Shown: positions 1 through 9,593 of the stretch, in pieces | Layout: each line of letters starts with the position of its first letter | Position numbering within the stretch: position 1 is the first letter of the stretch | NCBI RefSeq assembly: GCF_014651955.1 | Contig: NZ_BMXW01000004.1 | Coordinates: forward strand, 124,001 to 188,000 | Origin: Shewanella fodinae | Lineage (GTDB): Bacteria > Pseudomonadota > Gammaproteobacteria > Enterobacterales > Shewanellaceae | DNA: 64,000 bases | Direction of reading: 5' to 3' | Notes under the pieces: generated by a model | The model's input: the letters and a program-made list of their open reading frames with translations, nothing else | Told to the model about the DNA's origin: nothing | Databases searched by the model: none | Translations under genes and position numbers: made by a program

Positions 1-2124
1 CTCGCCGGGTTGTGTCCATAACGCGGCGTAAGAGCTGACAAAGTAGTGCTTATCCAATAAGTTGTTGATTGAGGCATTCACTTGCCAGTTTGGCCCGAAG
101 TGTTGCGTGGCAAAGATACGCACCAAGGTGTATTCCGGCAGTTCATAGTCTGGCGATACACTATCACCTAACCGTTTATCCACATAGGTGGCGTTGATGC
201 CAGCTTTAGCACTATGACTAAACAGGGTAAATTCCTGTGTCAGAGTTAGGTTCAGTTTGTGTTTGGGAATATTCACTAAACGGCTCCCGGCTGGAATATT
301 CACGCCCCAGTCAGGGTTGATAACATCGTTTTCAGTTTCTGCGTCGGTGTAGGCATAAGCCAGTGCTAATTGGGTGCTGTCTGACAACCAGGCATTGAGG
401 TCGAGTTCTATGCCGCGGCTGTGGGCTTTACCTAAGGCGGCGGTGTATCCGGTGTTGACGGGATCCGCTGCCAGAATGTTAGATTTTTCAGCGCGGAACA
501 ACGCCAAGGTGCCAGTGACATTGTTGTCAAGGAGTGCGAATTTGACCCCGGTCTCCCACGATTTACTGTTTTCCGGATCAAACGGGGTACCGTTAACGTC
601 GGTTCCAGAGTTAGGGCTGAAGCCTTCGGCATAACTGACATACAAACTGAGGTTATCGTCAGCCTGAAAGACCAGCCCCGCGCGGGGATTGGTGGTGTTT
701 TGGCTTTGGTGGGTCACGCTGCCATTTAGACTGTTGGCAATGCGCTGTTCGAAGTGATCAAAGCGCATGCCCAACAGCATTTTCCATTGCGTTGTCAAAT
801 CCAGTTGATCTTGCAGATAAACGCCGAATGCACGCTGTTTTTCGTGGTCATCATTTGATATTGGCATTGCAGGTGGCGTCTGTCCGTAAACGGGGTGGTG
901 GACGTCGATACTGTAAGTGTCATCGCCAGGGGCCACACGCCAGCGTCGTAAGAAGGAGTCTAACTGATAATGGTAGCCATCGGCTCCCATCAGCACATGG
1001 TGCTTAACACCCGCCTGAAACGTACCACTTAATTCAACTCTGGCTGACAGATCTTTGGCATCGTAGTCGCGCCAGCGCCGTTGTCTTGAAAGTGTGGTGC
1101 CGTCTTGGTATAGCAGTTGTCTTGAGGCGGACAATTCGGTATCTGAGGAATAGCCTTCCAGTGAAGAGTCTCGGTACCCCACACCTGTTAGTAATTGCCA
1201 GTTGTCAGCCAGTTCGTGCGTCAGACTTAACTGGTGGCCGATTGCCTGCACATGCATCGGGCCGTCAGCGGGCTCGCCATAGAAGGTTTTCCGATTGACT
1301 TGACTAAAGTCGTTATTCAGGACTACAACGCCACGATCAAACGGGATCTTTTGATCCAGCAGTTCCAGTTCGTAGCTCAGCTTGGTGCGGTCGCTGATCA
1401 CATAATCAATCGAAGGGGAAAAGAACCATTTCTTGGCATGGATGGTATCGCGAAAACTTCCATTATCTTCATAGGCTCCGTTAACCCTGAATGCCAACTG
1501 GTCGGTGATGGCATTGGTGTAATCGGCCTCAGCCCGATAATGGTCATAGTTGCCAGCGGAAACCTGCAGGTAACCTGCGGGAGAAAATTGGGGTTTTTTG
1601 GTGATGATGTTGATAGTGCCTCCCGGTTCACTGCGACCATAGAGCGCCGAACCTGGACCTTTCAGAATTTCGATGCTCTGAATATTTACCGTATCGCGTC
1701 TGCCACTGTAGCCGCGACCGGCACTATAACCATTGATCAGATATCCGCTTGGCAGATTCTCGCCCCCAGCAAATCCGCGTATGGCAAAACTGTCCCATAA
1801 GCCACCCAGCGTATTTTGGCGGACAATGCCGCTCGCCAGATCAATGGTATTTTGGAAATCGGTTATTGCTTGGTCTTCCAGAGTGTCCGCCGAGATCACG
1901 GCCACAGATTGCGGCAGGGCATTCAGAGGCACGTCACCCCGAAAAGGCATGCGCTGCGAGACCACACTGATGCGTTCAATATTGCTGTTGTCTGCGGCAG
2001 TCTGTGCCGTAGCACTATTGGCGGCTGTGTCCGCATGACTGATGACCGGCAGGCAACACAGCAGTATCGCGCTGCTGATGGTGCCAGATAAACGAGGGGT
2101 ATTAGTCGCAGTGATTGATGACAT
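1..2124 (-). CDS. TonB-dependent siderophore/metallophore receptor, C-terminus cut by the window
   Basis: Outer-membrane beta-barrel receptor that would import a metal-chelate using TonB energy. About 708 codons are visible on the minus strand, beginning at ATG 2124; the end lies left of base 1. The N-terminus has a signal-peptide-like stretch ending near SHADTAA (residues 25-35). The plug follows, with the typical features of ferric-siderophore receptors: PQSVAVIS near residue 70, then KGPGSALYGRSEPGG and INIITKKP before the barrel. Later repeats of aromatic, alternating strands (for example LSLYVSYAEGFSPNSG) fit the barrel. The start overlaps the 3' end of the upstream double-ATPase gene by 23 bp, so translation is probably coupled and the receptor belongs to that import operon. 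The ligand is not readable from sequence; a metal-siderophore or metal-opine complex is the best guess. Confidence 0.9.
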   Translation of the reverse strand, partial: MSSITATNTPRLSGTISSAILLCCLPVISHADTAANSATAQTAADNSNIERISVVSQRMPFRGDVPLNALPQSVAVISADTLEDQAITDFQNTIDLASGIVRQNTLGGLWDSFAIRGFAGGENLPSGYLINGYSAGRGYSGRRDTVNIQSIEILKGPGSALYGRSEPGGTINIITKKPQFSPAGYLQVSAGNYDHYRAEADYTNAITDQLAFRVNGAYEDNGSFRDTIHAKKWFFSPSIDYVISDRTKLSYELELLDQKIPFDRGVVVLNNDFSQVNRKTFYGEPADGPMHVQAIGHQLSLTHELADNWQLLTGVGYRDSSLEGYSSDTELSASRQLLYQDGTTLSRQRRWRDYDAKDLSARVELSGTFQAGVKHHVLMGADGYHYQLDSFLRRWRVAPGDDTYSIDVHHPVYGQTPPAMPISNDDHEKQRAFGVYLQDQLDLTTQWKMLLGMRFDHFEQRIANSLNGSVTHQSQNTTNPRAGLVFQADDNLSLYVSYAEGFSPNSGTDVNGTPFDPENSKSWETGVKFALLDNNVTGTLALFRAEKSNILAADPVNTGYTAALGKAHSRGIELDLNAWLSDSTQLALAYAYTDAETENDVINPDWGVNIPAGSRLVNIPKHKLNLTLTQEFTLFSHSAKAGINATYVDKRLGDSVSPDYELPEYTLVRIFATQHFGPNWQVNASINNLLDKHYFVSSYAALWTQPGE

Positions 2125-3517
2125 TTTCACGGGCGTAATCCTGAAGATAGATAATCTGGTCGCAGACTTTTTTGAGCTGTGTTTCATCGTGACTTATCAG
2201 TAGCAATGCACACTGTTGCTGGCGGGCGGCCTTGACCAACAACTGAATTATTTGTTTGGCAGTAATGGGATCGAGCCTAGAAGTTGGCTCGTCGGCCACT
2301 AACAGTTTTGGTGACAGCAGCATTGCTCTCAATAACGCAATGCGTTGTAACTCGCCACCGCTAACATCGTGGCTGCTGCGTGTGAGTAGGCTGGGCGACA
2401 GCGCTAGCGCTTGCAATAATGGCGGGATCTGTTCGGCCTGTAGTCCATGGCGGCGCACCACATCCGCCAACAATGTCTGTAACGATGCGGCGGGGCTGAA
2501 GCTGCTGGGGGGATCTTGGTACAGTTTCAGCTTCTGGTGCCTTGGAATATCGGCATGCCACTCAATGTTGCCCGAGTTGGGGGCTAACAAGCCCAGCAGC
2601 GTGTCGCCCAGTGTACTTTTGCCACAGCCACTATCACCATAAAGGCCGATGATTTCGCCGTGATGGACGGTGAAAGACAGATGACGAAACAGTGTTTTGC
2701 CATTGCGTTGTTGGGCCAGATTGCGAATAGTCAGCAAGGGCTGATGACATTGCTGAGGGGTAACGTCAGTCCAGTAGCAGGGCGCTGCTGCAATCAGTTC
2801 TTGGGTGTATGCGGCAATTGGTGTCGTTAACACTGAACTGGCACTTCCTTGTTCTACAACTTTGCCATGGCGCATGACGATAATGCGTCCACCTAACTGC
2901 TGCGCAACCGCGACATCGTGGGTAATGGTCAGTAAACCACCATTCTCTGTCTGCGATTTCAGTAATTGCACAATGCCGTCGCGCTGACCAGTATCCAGCC
3001 CCTTGGTGGGCTCATCGGCAATAATCATGCGGGCGCCAGCAGCCGTGGCCGCAGCAAACGCTAAACGCTGGGCCATGCCACCGGATAACTGTGATGGCAA
3101 TTTATGTTGAATGTCGGCTAGTCCCAACTGCTGCAGCTGAGTTTGTGTGGCTTTTTGCGCTGCTGCCGCTGAATATGCCAGTACTTCCCGGTAGACTTCG
3201 GCAACCTGTTCGCGGCTTTGCATCACCGGATCGAGTGATTGCCACGGTTCCTGCGGCAACATTGACAGGTGGCGCCCCCAGTAATGTCGGCGTTCCTTTG
3301 CTGTCATGCGTTGGCCATTAAGTGCAATGTCGCCTTGGCAGCTCAGCCCCGCCGGTAATATGCCCATAATCGCTTGCGCTAACAGACTCTTACCTGAGCC
3401 TGTTTCGCCAAGAATGGTCAGTGGTTCCCCTTGTATTAGTGTCAGTGACAGTGAATCTACCAGCGTTTCGCTGGCTGAGCGGATACTCAGGTTCTTAATG
3501 GATATCAGTTCATTCAT
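2102..3517 (-). CDS. ABC transporter, two fused ATPase domains (peptide/nickel/metallophore class)
   Basis: A 471-residue cytoplasmic protein that carries both nucleotide-binding domains of a DppDF/NikDE-type importer in one chain. Domain 1 has Walker A GETGSGKS at residues 37-44, signature LSGGMAQR and Walker B IIADEPTKGLD. Domain 2 has Walker A GDSGCGKS near 295, signature VSGGELQR near 388 and Walker B LVADEPTSRLD. Both domains look complete, as in fused proteins such as YejF and GsiA. The start codon overlaps the stop of the preceding permease gene by 4 bp, and its own 3' end contains the start of the TonB receptor. It would power the two permeases encoded just upstream. Confidence 0.93.
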   Translation of the reverse strand: MNELISIKNLSIRSASETLVDSLSLTLIQGEPLTILGETGSGKSLLAQAIMGILPAGLSCQGDIALNGQRMTAKERRHYWGRHLSMLPQEPWQSLDPVMQSREQVAEVYREVLAYSAAAAQKATQTQLQQLGLADIQHKLPSQLSGGMAQRLAFAAATAAGARMIIADEPTKGLDTGQRDGIVQLLKSQTENGGLLTITHDVAVAQQLGGRIIVMRHGKVVEQGSASSVLTTPIAAYTQELIAAAPCYWTDVTPQQCHQPLLTIRNLAQQRNGKTLFRHLSFTVHHGEIIGLYGDSGCGKSTLGDTLLGLLAPNSGNIEWHADIPRHQKLKLYQDPPSSFSPAASLQTLLADVVRRHGLQAEQIPPLLQALALSPSLLTRSSHDVSGGELQRIALLRAMLLSPKLLVADEPTSRLDPITAKQIIQLLVKAARQQQCALLLISHDETQLKKVCDQIIYLQDYARENVINHCD

Positions 3518-4314
3518 GCTTTTTGACCCGCCAGCAGATTAAAGCCAAGCACCATTAGCAGCAGGATGCACAGCGGTTGTAACAACACCCAGGTGGCGTC
3601 TGCAAAATAGGGGAATAGCTCGACAATCATCAGCCCTAGCTCAGCCGTAGGTGGCTTAAGTCCGGCATAAACAAAACCGGTAGACGCCATCATCAAAATA
3701 GAGGTTGCGGCACCGAAGGCGGCCAGTGTTAGCACATTCCCGGAAATTGCCGGCCAGATATGGCGACGAAACTGATACCAACGACCAAAACCTAACATCA
3801 TTGAGGATTGCAATTCCGGCCCGTTGACAAGGGGTTGGACGGTCGCGCGGACCACGCGGAAATATTCCACCCAGAGCGTTAAAGAAATCCCCAGATACAG
3901 CATGGTAAATGACCCAGGGGCTAATCCTGCCACTAACAACACCAGCACCAATCCGGGCAATGACATGACGGTATTGGCGACAAAATTGATAACCGCATCA
4001 ATCCGTTGGCTGCTCCATGCCGCCATGACACCCAATGAAATCCCCAGGAATGCTGACGAGGCGACACACAACAAACTCAAGCCAAATGACAGCCTTACGG
4101 CGGCCGCCAGCCGAGCTAACATATCGCGACCGAATTGATCGGAACCGAGCGGCAGTTGGGCGCTCGCGGGCGCAAAGCTGTGCTGAAGATGTTGTAGATT
4201 GGGTTGTCCATGTCCGAATAACGGTGCCATCCAGGCACTCAGCAGTAACAGTATTAAGATGGCCGCACCAGTCCATTGCCCTGGGCTCATCTGCTTTAGA
4301 CGATTCTTCAGCAT
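3514..4314 (-). CDS. ABC transporter permease, DppC/NikC type
   Basis: Inner-membrane permease of the peptide/nickel family, 266 residues. It has an N-terminal membrane helix after a short basic start (MLKNRLKQ), a periplasmic loop with the family pattern LPLGSDQFGRDMLARL, and further hydrophobic helices; an EAA-like cytoplasmic loop lies in the GRWYQFRRHIWP area. I chose ATG 4314 rather than an upstream start at 4350 because an AAGGAG sits about 9 bases upstream and the codon then overlaps the TGA of the preceding permease, as the other junctions of this operon do. It should pair with the 4308-5246 product to form the channel. Confidence 0.9.
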   Translation of the reverse strand: MLKNRLKQMSPGQWTGAAILILLLLSAWMAPLFGHGQPNLQHLQHSFAPASAQLPLGSDQFGRDMLARLAAAVRLSFGLSLLCVASSAFLGISLGVMAAWSSQRIDAVINFVANTVMSLPGLVLVLLVAGLAPGSFTMLYLGISLTLWVEYFRVVRATVQPLVNGPELQSSMMLGFGRWYQFRRHIWPAISGNVLTLAAFGAATSILMMASTGFVYAGLKPPTAELGLMIVELFPYFADATWVLLQPLCILLLMVLGFNLLAGQKA

Positions 4315-5246
4315 GTCATCTTGCTCCTTGGATCCAGCAGATAGCAGCAACCATCTACCAAGGTGTTAATCACGACAAACAGCACGCCACAGGTTAGCGC
4401 CGTGCCTTGTAGCATCGGGATATCGCGAGAGAACACGGCATGTGAAAGCCCGTGACCGATCCCCGGCCAAGCAAACAGGCTTTCGACCATGATGACGCCT
4501 TCAATAAGTCCCACCAGTTGGATCCCCATGAAGGCAACTACTGGCAACGCAATATTACGGATGCCGTGACGCCGAAAGGTCTGCTGGCGGCTAAGCCCTT
4601 TGATTCTGGAAAACAGATAGTAATCGCTGCGGATTACTCGTAGCGTGCTGTTTCTTATCACTCGGCTGGAAAGTGCTGCCAAGCTGAGTGCTAACGTCAA
4701 GGCTGGTAAAAACAGGTGGGGCAGGGAATCAAAACCGGCAACCGGGAACCATTTTAGCTGCAGGGAAAACAGTAAAATCAGGATGAGCCCTAAGCAAAAT
4801 ACCGGCTGTGAACGCAGAAAGGTTGAGATAAGTAGGCCGCAACGGTCAATCCATTTATTGGCCTGAAAACCACAGATAAGCCCCAGTGGCAGCGCAATCA
4901 CTGCCGACAACAATATGGCCGCTGCGGCGAGTATCAGCGTATACCCTAACTGGTGTTGCAGTTCTGCCGTGATCGGATTGCCACTCACCAGACTGCTACC
5001 TAAATTGCACTGCAGTAATTCTCCCAACCAATGCAGATATTGTAGCCACACTGGATCATTCAGCCCTAGCTCTTGGCGCACGGCACTGGCGGCTGCTGCG
5101 GTCACTGCGTCGTCGCCATAGCGGCCAGCGGCAATTCTGTAGGCCATGTCTCCTGGCAACATCCGGCTGAGAATAAAAGTGATAGTGCCGACACTCCAGG
5201 CCATCATCAGCAGTTGCACGAGTCGTTTAATTAATATGCCTTTCAT
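4308..5246 (-). CDS. ABC transporter permease, DppB/NikB type
   Basis: Inner-membrane permease of 312 residues. An N-terminal helix (residues 5-28) is followed by the family pattern FILSRMLPGD, a periplasmic loop and about five more helices. The cytoplasmic EAA-type loop is near residue 210 (RIKGLSRQQTFRRHGIRNIALP) and is followed by VESLFAWPGIGHGL, highly typical of DppB/NikB/OppB proteins. It overlaps the upstream binding-protein gene by 4 bp and the downstream permease by 7 bp. Family assignment is secure; substrate is inferred from operon context only. Confidence 0.92.
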   Translation of the reverse strand: MKGILIKRLVQLLMMAWSVGTITFILSRMLPGDMAYRIAAGRYGDDAVTAAAASAVRQELGLNDPVWLQYLHWLGELLQCNLGSSLVSGNPITAELQHQLGYTLILAAAAILLSAVIALPLGLICGFQANKWIDRCGLLISTFLRSQPVFCLGLILILLFSLQLKWFPVAGFDSLPHLFLPALTLALSLAALSSRVIRNSTLRVIRSDYYLFSRIKGLSRQQTFRRHGIRNIALPVVAFMGIQLVGLIEGVIMVESLFAWPGIGHGLSHAVFSRDIPMLQGTALTCGVLFVVINTLVDGCCYLLDPRSKMTC

Positions 5247-6772
5247 GGTTGTAACTCCATGTTGGCAATACGAAACGAACGTTCATAGGGGTCAAAGCTG
5301 AAGCCTTTGACGCGTTTGGCAACCGCAGATTGCTGCACGTAGTAGAGTACTGGAATCATCGGCAACGCCTCAGCCAGATGGGTACTCAGTTGCTGCACAT
5401 CACGTTCATAATCAGCCCCCGTGGCATGCGTGGTTTGCTGTAATAAGTGGAAAAAAGCCGGGTCGTTCCAGTTCATCGCGCCCCAGTCGCCGCCTTGGGG
5501 GGTACTAAAATCCGCGAGCAAGACCGTCAAGGGATCTGGAATATTGGCAAAATTGCGTGCCATCAGTGCCGTCTGTAATGAGCCATCGTTGTGCCCTAAC
5601 GGGATGGCGCTGGCATTTTCCATCTGCACGTCAAGTGTTATGCCCAGCTTGGCCCACTGTGCTTGGATGGCGGTGGCAATCACAATCAGTTCAGGCCGAT
5701 TGGCATAAGTCACCATGTTCAATGTGAAACGTTTGCCCTGTTTTTGTAGCATGCCGTTGCTGTCGCGCTGCCATCCTGCGGCGGCTAGCAGTGCTTGGGC
5801 CTGCTTCAGATCTGCAGCCGGTGCCGGCAACGATGCCACATGCCAAATGCCCATGGACGGACCAAAAATCTGATTAGCTTCGGCGCCGGGTTGGTGCATG
5901 ATCCCTTCGGCGATGCCTTGGCGATCCAGTGCCAGACTCAACGCCTGGCGTACTTCCAATGACGACAGTAACGGATCGGCGATATTGAGTTTGATAATAA
6001 TAGTGCGCGGAATGGCTGTTGAGTTAACCCGTACTTCTGCTGAATTTTGCAGCAATTGCACACTGGCGGGATCAAGATTGTACACAATGTCAGCACTGCT
6101 ACCTTGGACCATCAGCGCTCGGCTTTCAGGTCGATGACCGGTGATGTAGTCAACGTAGGGAATGTGGGCTTTAGCGCCATAATAGTCAGCAAAGCGACTA
6201 ACACTGACCATATGTGGCGGGTCAAATTCCGTCAATTGGTAGGGCCCTGAGCCCACTAAATTGACTACCTTGTCGCTGTGGTCAAATGACGCAGGTGCCA
6301 GAATTGCCATCGTGTAGTTTGTGAGTATGGCGGCAAAAGGGCGATAACTGGATTGCAAGCGGAACTCGACGGTATGGGCATCAATGGCGGTTACCGCAGC
6401 AATGAGCTGTTTATCAAACGGGGTGGGTTTACTGAGGGCGATGCGTAAGCTTTTTACCACCGCGTTGGCATCCATCATCGAGCCATCGTGAAACGTTACA
6501 TTGGGTCTAAGGTGAAAACGCCAAACCGTAGCATCTTGATGACTTTCCCATGAGGTGGCGAGTCCAGGTTGTAACTGCCCGTCATTGTTTATATCCACCA
6601 AGGTTTCAACAATTTGTAAGCGACTGAAAATATATCCGGCTCTGGCCAGATCGAGGCTGATTGGCTCGAATGGCCCGCTAATGGTCAAGCGATCGGCTTG
6701 CGGTGGTTGGCTGCAGCCATAAATCACGCAGAGCAGCAGAAGAGTAATAAAACGTTTAATTAATTTAGCCAT
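5243..6772 (-). CDS. Extracytoplasmic solute-binding lipoprotein, family 5
   Basis: A 509-residue periplasmic binding protein, probably membrane-anchored: a basic/hydrophobic start is followed by a lipobox ending VIYGC at Cys20. The body has SBP_bac_5 features: ISGPFEPISLDLARAGYIF near the N-terminus, VWRFHLRPNVTFHDGS near 110, and VRQALSLALDRQGIAEGI near 275. Family members bind dipeptides, nickel-histidine complexes, opine metallophores and similar ligands. It is the first gene of an overlapping five-gene operon that ends in a TonB receptor, which favours a metal-chelate over a peptide. No opine-metallophore biosynthesis genes (cntKLM-like) are visible, so the chelate may come from elsewhere in the genome or from other organisms. 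Confidence 0.9.
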   Translation of the reverse strand: MAKLIKRFITLLLLCVIYGCSQPPQADRLTISGPFEPISLDLARAGYIFSRLQIVETLVDINNDGQLQPGLATSWESHQDATVWRFHLRPNVTFHDGSMMDANAVVKSLRIALSKPTPFDKQLIAAVTAIDAHTVEFRLQSSYRPFAAILTNYTMAILAPASFDHSDKVVNLVGSGPYQLTEFDPPHMVSVSRFADYYGAKAHIPYVDYITGHRPESRALMVQGSSADIVYNLDPASVQLLQNSAEVRVNSTAIPRTIIIKLNIADPLLSSLEVRQALSLALDRQGIAEGIMHQPGAEANQIFGPSMGIWHVASLPAPAADLKQAQALLAAAGWQRDSNGMLQKQGKRFTLNMVTYANRPELIVIATAIQAQWAKLGITLDVQMENASAIPLGHNDGSLQTALMARNFANIPDPLTVLLADFSTPQGGDWGAMNWNDPAFFHLLQQTTHATGADYERDVQQLSTHLAEALPMIPVLYYVQQSAVAKRVKGFSFDPYERSFRIANMELQP

Positions 6773-6886
6773 GGTCTCAGGTTAAATGGCTTGAAAACCT
6801 GAGTGTTATTTTTCTATAAAAAGTCATACCGTGGCTATCGATTGGATCACATTATTTTTATAAAAGTATTATCACTGACAATTATA

Positions 6887-6906
6887 GATAATGGATGCAT
6901 CTTATC
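6887..6906. promoter_or_regulatory. Weak Fur-like element upstream of the import operon
   Basis: GATAATG at the left and TTATC at the right of a 20-base segment about 115-135 bases before the binding-protein gene resemble a Fur box with one extra base and several central mismatches. It is much weaker than the box at 9164-9178. An upstream ATTATC at about 6869 adds another half-site. I treat it as a candidate only. Confidence 0.22.
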
Positions 6907-7023
6907 TTGCTGATTTTATGGAATTAAATGTGTCATTAATGTTACGTATTTTACATTTAGTCATATCTTGTGCTTTGCCCCGCCGCCTAAATGGGGCAGG
7001 CGTACGGGGCCATTACCACGGTT

Positions 7024-9111
7024 TTAAAAGCGATAATCAAAGCTCAGCTTGTATTCGCGGGGGGCACCATAATAGCCAATTTCCCACAGACTGCTGATGT
7101 ATTTCTCATTGGTCAGGTTGTCGACGTTTAAGCGCAATGTGGCGTTATCAGAGAGCTCCCAAGCGGTGAACAGGTTGAGTTTCGCATAGCTTTCCTGCGT
7201 TACTGTGTAGCCAGTGTAGCTTTCAACTTTGGCGGTTTTACTCTGCCATTTACCAGAAAGTCCAAATGTCAGTTGTGGCAGTAATTCCAGTGTGTGGCGC
7301 ATGGAAAAATTCACCACGGTATGCGGTACCCAAGCATGGCTTCTAGCGCCGTCTTTATCTTCAATATCTGTGTAGGTCACGCCGACATTCAGCACGGTTT
7401 GTTCGTCAAGCTTGCCGGTGAGTTCCAGTTCTGCACCTTCGGAGTAAGTATCTTCTCCCACATAATAATACTGGCCAGTTTCCATATTCAGGCCCGCATA
7501 AACACCCAAGCCAAGTTGTTTAGCTTTAAACACCGCAACGTTAGCGGCCAGACGATCGTTTAACCAATTGGTTTTGATTCCCACCTCATAGTTTTCTCCC
7601 TTGGTGGGTGCCAGAAAATCACCACTTTCATCATAATAATCTTGTGGTTCGTATATGTCGGAATAGCTGGTGTAAAGCATAATGGCTGGCGTGACATGGT
7701 AGGCGACCCCTGCGTAGGGGCTGATCTCAGACTCATTTAATGATGTTGCCAGAGAAGTCGCGTGACGCTCGAATTCGATGGCATTCATACCCAGAGTGAA
7801 CGCCCAATCATCGAAGTTTAACTGGGTAGCAAGAAAGTAGCGGGTGAGGGTATCTTCGGTGGTTGAGTCAAGGGCTTTGGCGCCCCAAAGTGGCTCTGGA
7901 ATGGCATCGAATGCATAGGGAAAGGCCGGTAATGTACCAAACGCTGGCTCTGTAGCATCTACGTCATAGTGGTATTCATCGTTGGTATTTTTTGCACGAG
8001 AGATACCAGCCAGCAGTTGGTGTTCAAAACCAAACAGATCAAAATATCCGGTTAATTTGGCTTCAAAAATATCGGCGTTAGACTCGCTGGGAAAGCGCCC
8101 AGGCCAACCCACTAATCCCTCCCCCGTTTCTGTGTCTAGTCCGGTGTTGGTATAGGCAAAAAGCAGTTTAGTGTCAGAGTCAGATTGCCGATAGTTGTAA
8201 CTTAGCTGTAGCTGCCAATCTTCGGATAGCTGATTGTTATATTCGATAAAACCGTTGATATTCTTGGTGTTCCAGAAGGTCCAGTCTTGCGCGGTCGAGG
8301 CACTGACATCAAACTCTGCCATGGTGCCATCTGAGTTGACTAGTGTGAGTCCGCCCCACATGGTGCCATCGGTATCGTCTCGTTGATAAGAAAGTCCAAA
8401 GGCGATGTTGCTGTCTTCAGTTAACTGTCCATCTACTGTGCCATATACGTATTTCCGGTCGGAGGAATAGCCGCGTAGATAGGAGTTTGCGCTTTCTGCA
8501 GCGACTACGGCACGGCCAGCCCAGGATTTGTCTTCGGTTAACGGCGTGGAATAGTCCGCTTGAACGCGGTAATTTGCGTAAGAGCCGACACTGGCACCAA
8601 ACTGCCCCTTGCTGTCGTTAGTCGGGCGTTTACGGATATAATTGATAGTGCCAGAACTGTTACCCACACCGGTTAACAGACCATTGGCTCCACGAATGAC
8701 CTCAATCTGGTCATAGCCATAGGTGTCTACTTGACCTTCCACAATTCCCCAGCTGTTTGGCAAGCCGACGCCATCAATCTGGGTGCTTTTAATTTCAAAA
8801 CCCCGCGACAGGTAATTGGTGCGATTGGTTTCCCAGCGCTCGACACTTACCCCTGTCACTAAGTCCAAGGCGTCATTGATGTTATCAGCGCCAAATAGCG
8901 ACATGGTATCGCTATCAATCACACTGATAGACTGAGGGGTATCCTGTATGCCCAGCATCAGCCCGGTTGCACCAGCGCTGACGCGATTGTCACGGGTGCC
9001 GGTAATACTGATGCGTTCAATGTCTGTATCTGCACTATCGGCGCTAGCAACGGTACTCGCGATGGCGGTTGAAAGTAGAAGGGTGGCGGTAATGGTATTG
9101 AGTTTGAACAT
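7024..9111 (-). CDS. TonB-dependent siderophore receptor
   Basis: Complete outer-membrane receptor, 695 residues. Signal peptide at residues 1-24 (cleavage near VASA-DSA). The TonB-box/plug region follows: ERISITGTR near 32, TPQSISVIDSD near 58, VIRGANGLLTG near 138 and SGTINYIRKRP near 152, all typical of the TIGR01783-like siderophore receptors (FhuE/FpvA/FoxA type). There is no N-terminal signalling extension. The barrel ends with the expected C-terminal aromatic (LSFDYRF). A near-perfect Fur box lies about 50 bp upstream of the start, so iron repression is likely. Ligand unknown; hydroxamate or mixed-type siderophores are common for this subgroup. Confidence 0.94.
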   Translation of the reverse strand: MFKLNTITATLLLSTAIASTVASADSADTDIERISITGTRDNRVSAGATGLMLGIQDTPQSISVIDSDTMSLFGADNINDALDLVTGVSVERWETNRTNYLSRGFEIKSTQIDGVGLPNSWGIVEGQVDTYGYDQIEVIRGANGLLTGVGNSSGTINYIRKRPTNDSKGQFGASVGSYANYRVQADYSTPLTEDKSWAGRAVVAAESANSYLRGYSSDRKYVYGTVDGQLTEDSNIAFGLSYQRDDTDGTMWGGLTLVNSDGTMAEFDVSASTAQDWTFWNTKNINGFIEYNNQLSEDWQLQLSYNYRQSDSDTKLLFAYTNTGLDTETGEGLVGWPGRFPSESNADIFEAKLTGYFDLFGFEHQLLAGISRAKNTNDEYHYDVDATEPAFGTLPAFPYAFDAIPEPLWGAKALDSTTEDTLTRYFLATQLNFDDWAFTLGMNAIEFERHATSLATSLNESEISPYAGVAYHVTPAIMLYTSYSDIYEPQDYYDESGDFLAPTKGENYEVGIKTNWLNDRLAANVAVFKAKQLGLGVYAGLNMETGQYYYVGEDTYSEGAELELTGKLDEQTVLNVGVTYTDIEDKDGARSHAWVPHTVVNFSMRHTLELLPQLTFGLSGKWQSKTAKVESYTGYTVTQESYAKLNLFTAWELSDNATLRLNVDNLTNEKYISSLWEIGYYGAPREYKLSFDYRF

Positions 9112-9593
9112 AAGCCTTAAGGCCTCATGGCGTAGTTAAACATGAATTTTGCGCAAATATAAATGATATTGATTATCAATTACAAACAAACTGTGAAAAT
9201 TATGTGATGTTAGGTGAAAAACTGTGCTATCGAGCAAAGCTGCTGTTGTTACCGTTGTCGCAGCAGCGCAGGTTAGTGCGTTTATTGTTGCTGGCTGTCG
9301 ATAGCCGTGAATTCTGACAGCATGTGGTCTGGTCAACACCGCCGCAGGTGCCTAGGCGCGGATGGACATTACGGTAGCAAAGACAAGTACTATTGGTGGC
9401 TGACTTACTGGCCATTGTTGGCTATGATCGGCCCTCCAACTCGCTGCACTTGAGTCGCAAGTCGGGCAGGCTTGGCACAATATCACCATAACCGCCGTAT
9501 AAATAAGCCGACAGCTCTCAGTTTGTTAGCAGTCACAGAGATGATGACGGTTCAAACATTTAATCCATTTAAAATCAATTTGTTATATTTGAT
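9112..9593. other. Divergent intergenic region between the TonB receptor and pabA
   Basis: 482 bases. The left part holds the Fur box and must contain the receptor promoter. The central part (about 9230-9480) is GC-richer and contains short open frames on both strands, including a Cys-rich one at 9227-9415 minus, but none has a convincing ribosome-binding site or family resemblance. The right part, AT-rich (9540-9593), should carry the pabA promoter. Confidence 0.5.
9164..9178 (-). promoter_or_regulatory. Fur box upstream of the TonB receptor
   Basis: TGATATTGATTATCA matches the Fur 7-1-7 consensus (TGATAAT-N-ATTATCA) at 14 of 15 positions, counting the central base as free. It lies 53-67 bp before the start codon of the receptor, a usual place for an operator over the promoter. 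Confidence 0.82.

Noticed and set aside
6976..7016. GC-rich hairpin after the TonB receptor as an intrinsic terminator
   Set aside because: GCCCC/GGGGC arms exist but no T run follows on the gene's strand.
9227..9415. Cys-rich 62-residue open frame on the minus strand upstream of the TonB receptor
   Set aside because: No ribosome-binding site, no signal peptide and low-complexity composition; overlaps another equally unsupported frame.
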